From Thermoanaerobaculia bacterium (GTDB taxonomy: Bacteria > Acidobacteriota > Thermoanaerobaculia > Multivoradales > UBA5704): 13,366 bases of DNA. The position numbers and the translations under genes were made by a program. Below are positions 12,201-13,366 of the stretch, piece by piece (positions within the stretch are counted from its first letter, which is position 1; the number at the start of each line of letters is the position of its first letter). The stretch spans positions 1 through 13,366 of the forward strand of contig JAICSG010000040.1 in the NCBI GenBank assembly GCA_025937035.1, written 5' to 3'. The notes under the pieces are model-generated. The model made no database searches, was not told where the DNA came from, and saw only the letters and a list, made by a program, of their open reading frames with translations.

Positions 12201-13366
12201 TGGAGCTCTCCCCGGGGCTCATCTTCGAGGCGCCGACCGTCGCCGGGCTCGCGACCCGGATCGAGGCGGCCCTGGCCGCGGGAACGGCCGCGGCTCCCCG
12301 CATCGTTCCGGTGGAGCGTGCCGGCACCGCCGGGCTCCCTCTGTCCTTCGCCCAGCAGAGGCTGTGGGTCTTCGGCCAATTCGAGCCGGAGAGCGCCGAC
12401 TTCAACATCGCCATGGCGTTGCGCCTGGTGGGCCGCCTCGACGAGGGAGCCCTCCGGAGCGCCCTGACGGAGATCTCCCGCCGCCACGAGGTGCTTCGCA
12501 CCCGTTTCGACACGGTGGACGGCGGAGGGGTGCAGGTGATCGAGCCGGTGGCGGACTGGCAGCTGCCGGTGATCGACCTGAGCGGTCTGCCCGACCCTGG
12601 CGAAGCGCTCGTGCGGCGGATCGCCTCCGAGGAGGCGCGCCTGCCGTTCCGCCTCTCCCGGCAGCCCCTCCTCCGCACGACCCTGCTGCGCCTGGGGGAC
12701 GGCAGCCACTGCCTGCTCTGCACGGCCCATCACATCGTGTGGGATCTCTGGTCGGCCCACATCTTCATCGGCGAGCTCGGGAGCCTCTACGCCGCCTTCA
12801 CCGCCGGCCGGCCGTCGCCGCTCCCCGAGCTCCCCATCCAGTACGCCGATTTCGCGGCCTGGCAGCGGAGCTGGATGCGCGGCGAGGTCCTGGAGCGCGG
12901 GCTCGCCTACTGGAAGGAGCATCTGCGGGGCATGCCGCGCGGCGGCCTGCGGATCCCGCTGGACCGCCCGCGGCCCGAGGTCCCCTCGTTCCGGGGAGAT
13001 GCCTGGTCCTTCCTGATTCCCGACGGCGTGGCCGCCGGGCTCCGGGCCCTGGGCCGCCAGGAGGAGGCGACGCTCTTCATGGTCCTGTTCGCCGCCTTCA
13101 AGACGCTGCTCTACCGCACCACCGGAGACACCGACCTGGTCGTGGGGACGCACCTGGCGAACCGCAACCGGGCCGAGACCGAGGGGCTCATCGGGTTCTT
13201 CATCAATCCGCTGCCCGTGCGCAGCAACCTGTCGGGCAGCCCGACCTTCCGCGAGCTCCTGCGGCGGGGGGGGGGGGTGGGGCGGCGCCCCCACCCGCCC
13301 CCCCAACGGCGGGGAGAGCCCCGGGGGGCCCCGCGCCCCCCCGGCGGCCCCCAGCGGCCCACCCCC
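9272..13366 (+). CDS. Hybrid PKS-NRPS protein, 3'-truncated: KS-AT-ACP-C-
   Basis: The frame stays open from ATG 9272 to the right edge (1365 codons). Domains by residue: KS 13-~435, KS-AT linker, AT ~531-813, ACP ~929-1000, condensation (C) from ~1021, cut by the window edge. There is no KR, DH, ER or methyltransferase between AT and ACP, so the added C2 unit should keep its beta-keto group. The C domain means an adenylation domain for a further amino acid should follow outside the window. KS-AT linker and AT are paralogous to those of the first gene, down to shared blocks such as FPGGGAQY and ERQRYWLE. The encoded sequence is convincing to about 13267. Beyond that the translation is Gly/Pro/Arg nonsense, probably from a damaged contig end, so the last ~33 codons should not be trusted. 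Confidence 0.94.
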   Translation, partial: MKESIDSDNGGGLRIAVVGMAGRFPGASDLDELWRNLRDGKEAVRQLSDEELLAAGVDPARLQDPAFVKAGAILDGIESFDAHFFGFSPREAEILDPQHRLFLECVWEALETAGCDPEKFRGPIGLFGGASLSGYLVNAYAASRHASPFQILLANDKDYLTTRVSYKLNLQGPSLTVQTACSTSLVAVHLACQSLLSGDCDLAIAGGVAVKIPQGQGYFHFPGEPFSPDGHTRAFSSRGQGTVFGGGVGAVVLKRLDDALEDGDCIRAVIRGTAVNNDGLLRVGYTAPRAEGQAKVILDALDTAEVEPEEITYIEAHGTGTALGDPIEISALSRVFKARTSRKGFCAIGSVKTNVGHLETAAGVVGLIKTILALEHGQIPPSLHFDEPNPEIDFESSPFFVNTALRDWPVNGTPRCAGVSSFGIGGTNAHVVLEEAPGREPASPSRPAHLLLVSAKTRSALDAATVRLAQHLEAHPELGLADVVYTLQVGRRAFGHRRAVVCRDREDAVAALRDLRPERVLSAHPEAGPRTVAFLFPGGGAQYVGMGRELYDRETVFRREVDRCAELLRAPLGLDLRALLYPPADQAGAASLRLADIEIMLPALFTVEHALARLCMSWGIQPDAMLGHSLGEYVAACLAETFDLPGALAVVTARGRMMASVPRGAMLSVSLGEEAAPPLLDEDVSLASVNGPANFTLAGTLDGIERVRRRLATDGVEVRTLTISHASHSAMMDPILDRFATEVARVKLSAPRIPFLSNITGTWIRASEATDPYYWARHLRQTVRFSAGVDELLREPKRMLLEVGPGNTLSTLARRQQGWKGGRIALPTLRHPREERSDVAFLLETLGRLWLGGGEIDWQGLHAGEDRRRVVLPTYPFERQRYWLEAPVGRFGSPPPSAQAAAGEPATAEEPAALHARPELSDDYVAPREGVEQGVAALWQDLLGLDRIGRHDNFFELGGDSLLGTRMMSGVLRLWEVELSPGLIFEAPTVAGLATRIEAALAAGTAAAPRIVPVERAGTAGLPLSFAQQRLWVFGQFEPESADFNIAMALRLVGRLDEGALRSALTEISRRHEVLRTRFDTVDGGGVQVIEPVADWQLPVIDLSGLPDPGEALVRRIASEEARLPFRLSRQPLLRTTLLRLGDGSHCLLCTAHHIVWDLWSAHIFIGELGSLYAAFTAGRPSPLPELPIQYADFAAWQRSWMRGEVLERGLAYWKEHLRGMPRGGLRIPLDRPRPEVPSFRGDAWSFLIPDGVAAGLRALGRQEEATLFMVLFAAFKTLLYRTTGDTDLVVGTHLANRNRAETEGLIGFFINPLPVRSNLSGSPTFRELLRRGGGVGRRPHPPPQRRGEPRGAPRPPGGPQRPTP
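9308..10577 (+). other. Ketosynthase (KS) domain
   Basis: The start is LRIAVVGMAGRFPGA. The full catalytic triad is present: Cys in TACSTS (codon 9812-9814, residue 181), His in EAHGTGT (10220-10222, residue 317) and His in KTNVGHLE (10340-10342, residue 357). It ends with GGTNAHVVLEEAP. It performs decarboxylative Claisen condensation of malonyl-ACP with the chain handed over from the upstream PCP, so it should be a hybrid KS accepting a heteroaryl (thiazole) thioester. Confidence 0.96.
10862..11710 (+). other. Acyltransferase (AT) domain of the hybrid protein
   Basis: Blocks VAFLFPGGGAQY, GHSLGE (Ser codon 11156-11158, residue 629), LPALF and LEVGPGNTL. GHSLGE and PALF favour malonyl-CoA. 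The second specificity motif reads HASH (11444-11455), midway between the malonyl HAFH and methylmalonyl YASH signatures, so specificity is slightly uncertain. Confidence 0.9.
12056..12270 (+). other. Acyl carrier protein (ACP) domain of the hybrid protein
   Basis: FFELGGDSLLG carries the phosphopantetheine Ser (codon 12152-12154, residue 961). The carrier passes its beta-ketoacyl chain to the adjacent C domain. Confidence 0.93.
12332..13267 (+). other. Condensation (C) domain, partial at its C-terminus
   Basis: Start block LPLSFAQQRLWVFGQF. The catalytic HHxxxD is present as HHIVWDLWS (12728-12754), with Leu where HHxxxDG has Gly. Then come RRHEVLRTRF (upstream), DLVVGTHLANRNRAE and GFFINPLPVR. 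It is intact for about 310 residues, then lost in the bad right end. It forms the amide between the beta-ketoacyl chain and the next amino acid. Confidence 0.92.
13266..13366. other. Unreliable G/C homopolymer contig end
   Basis: A run of 12 G (13266-13277) is followed by ~90 bases that are almost only G and C runs, with one T and seven A by count. The preceding C domain should continue with conserved sequence after FRELL, but the frame gives Gly/Pro/Arg low complexity. This is most simply a sequencing or assembly artefact. Confidence 0.75.

Noticed and set aside
11606..13306. Antisense open frame of 566 codons opposite ACP and C domains
   Set aside because: Same GC artefact; it also runs into the unreliable contig end.
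1..13366. Thioesterase, transporter, regulator, tRNA, CRISPR or insertion sequence
   Set aside because: None is present. The whole window is occupied by the three synthase frames, and no inverted-repeat or array structure stood out.

Overview
The window is an interior, very GC-rich piece (about 70% or more by eye) of a modular polyketide synthase / non-ribosomal peptide synthetase (PKS-NRPS) cluster. It holds three huge genes, all on the + strand, with no intergenic DNA. The first is cut by the left edge and the third by the right edge. GC content, cis-AT modules with PCP-like carrier domains, and Cy-A-Ox thiazole chemistry resemble myxobacterial and other soil or uncultured high-GC Gram-negative clusters (Myxococcota- or Acidobacteriota-like). 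Nothing here fixes the taxon.

Layout. (1) Positions 2-4243 are the 3' part of a PKS module: the last residues of a KS, then AT, KR, DH and ACP. (2) Positions 4236-9275 are a complete NRPS module of 1679 aa: Cy, an adenylation domain interrupted by two consecutive nitroreductase-like oxidase domains (Ox1, Ox2), PCP, and a charged helical tail. (3) Positions 9272 to the right edge are a hybrid: KS, AT, ACP (no reductive domains), then a condensation domain opening the next NRPS module. The genes overlap by 8 bp and 4 bp (ATGA), so they are probably one translationally coupled operon.

How they work together (inference by colinearity). Module 1 adds a malonyl-derived C2 unit, reduces it and probably dehydrates it. 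The acyl chain passes to the Cy domain, which condenses it with the amino acid loaded by the A domain (most likely Cys) and cyclises it to a thiazoline. The Ox pair oxidises this to a thiazole. The third protein adds another C2 unit, leaves it as a beta-keto group, and passes it to a C domain that joins it to a further amino acid encoded beyond the window. The predicted fragment is an alkenyl-thiazolyl beta-ketoacyl amide.

Two architectural oddities deserve attention. First, the oxidase is duplicated inside the A domain, and the two copies seem to have lost different conserved motifs. Second, the DH of module 1 follows the KR, and seems to be inserted between the KR core and its usual C-terminal tail motif. 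The last ~100 bases (from about 13266) are almost pure G/C homopolymer, do not encode the expected C-domain continuation, and look like a degraded contig end.
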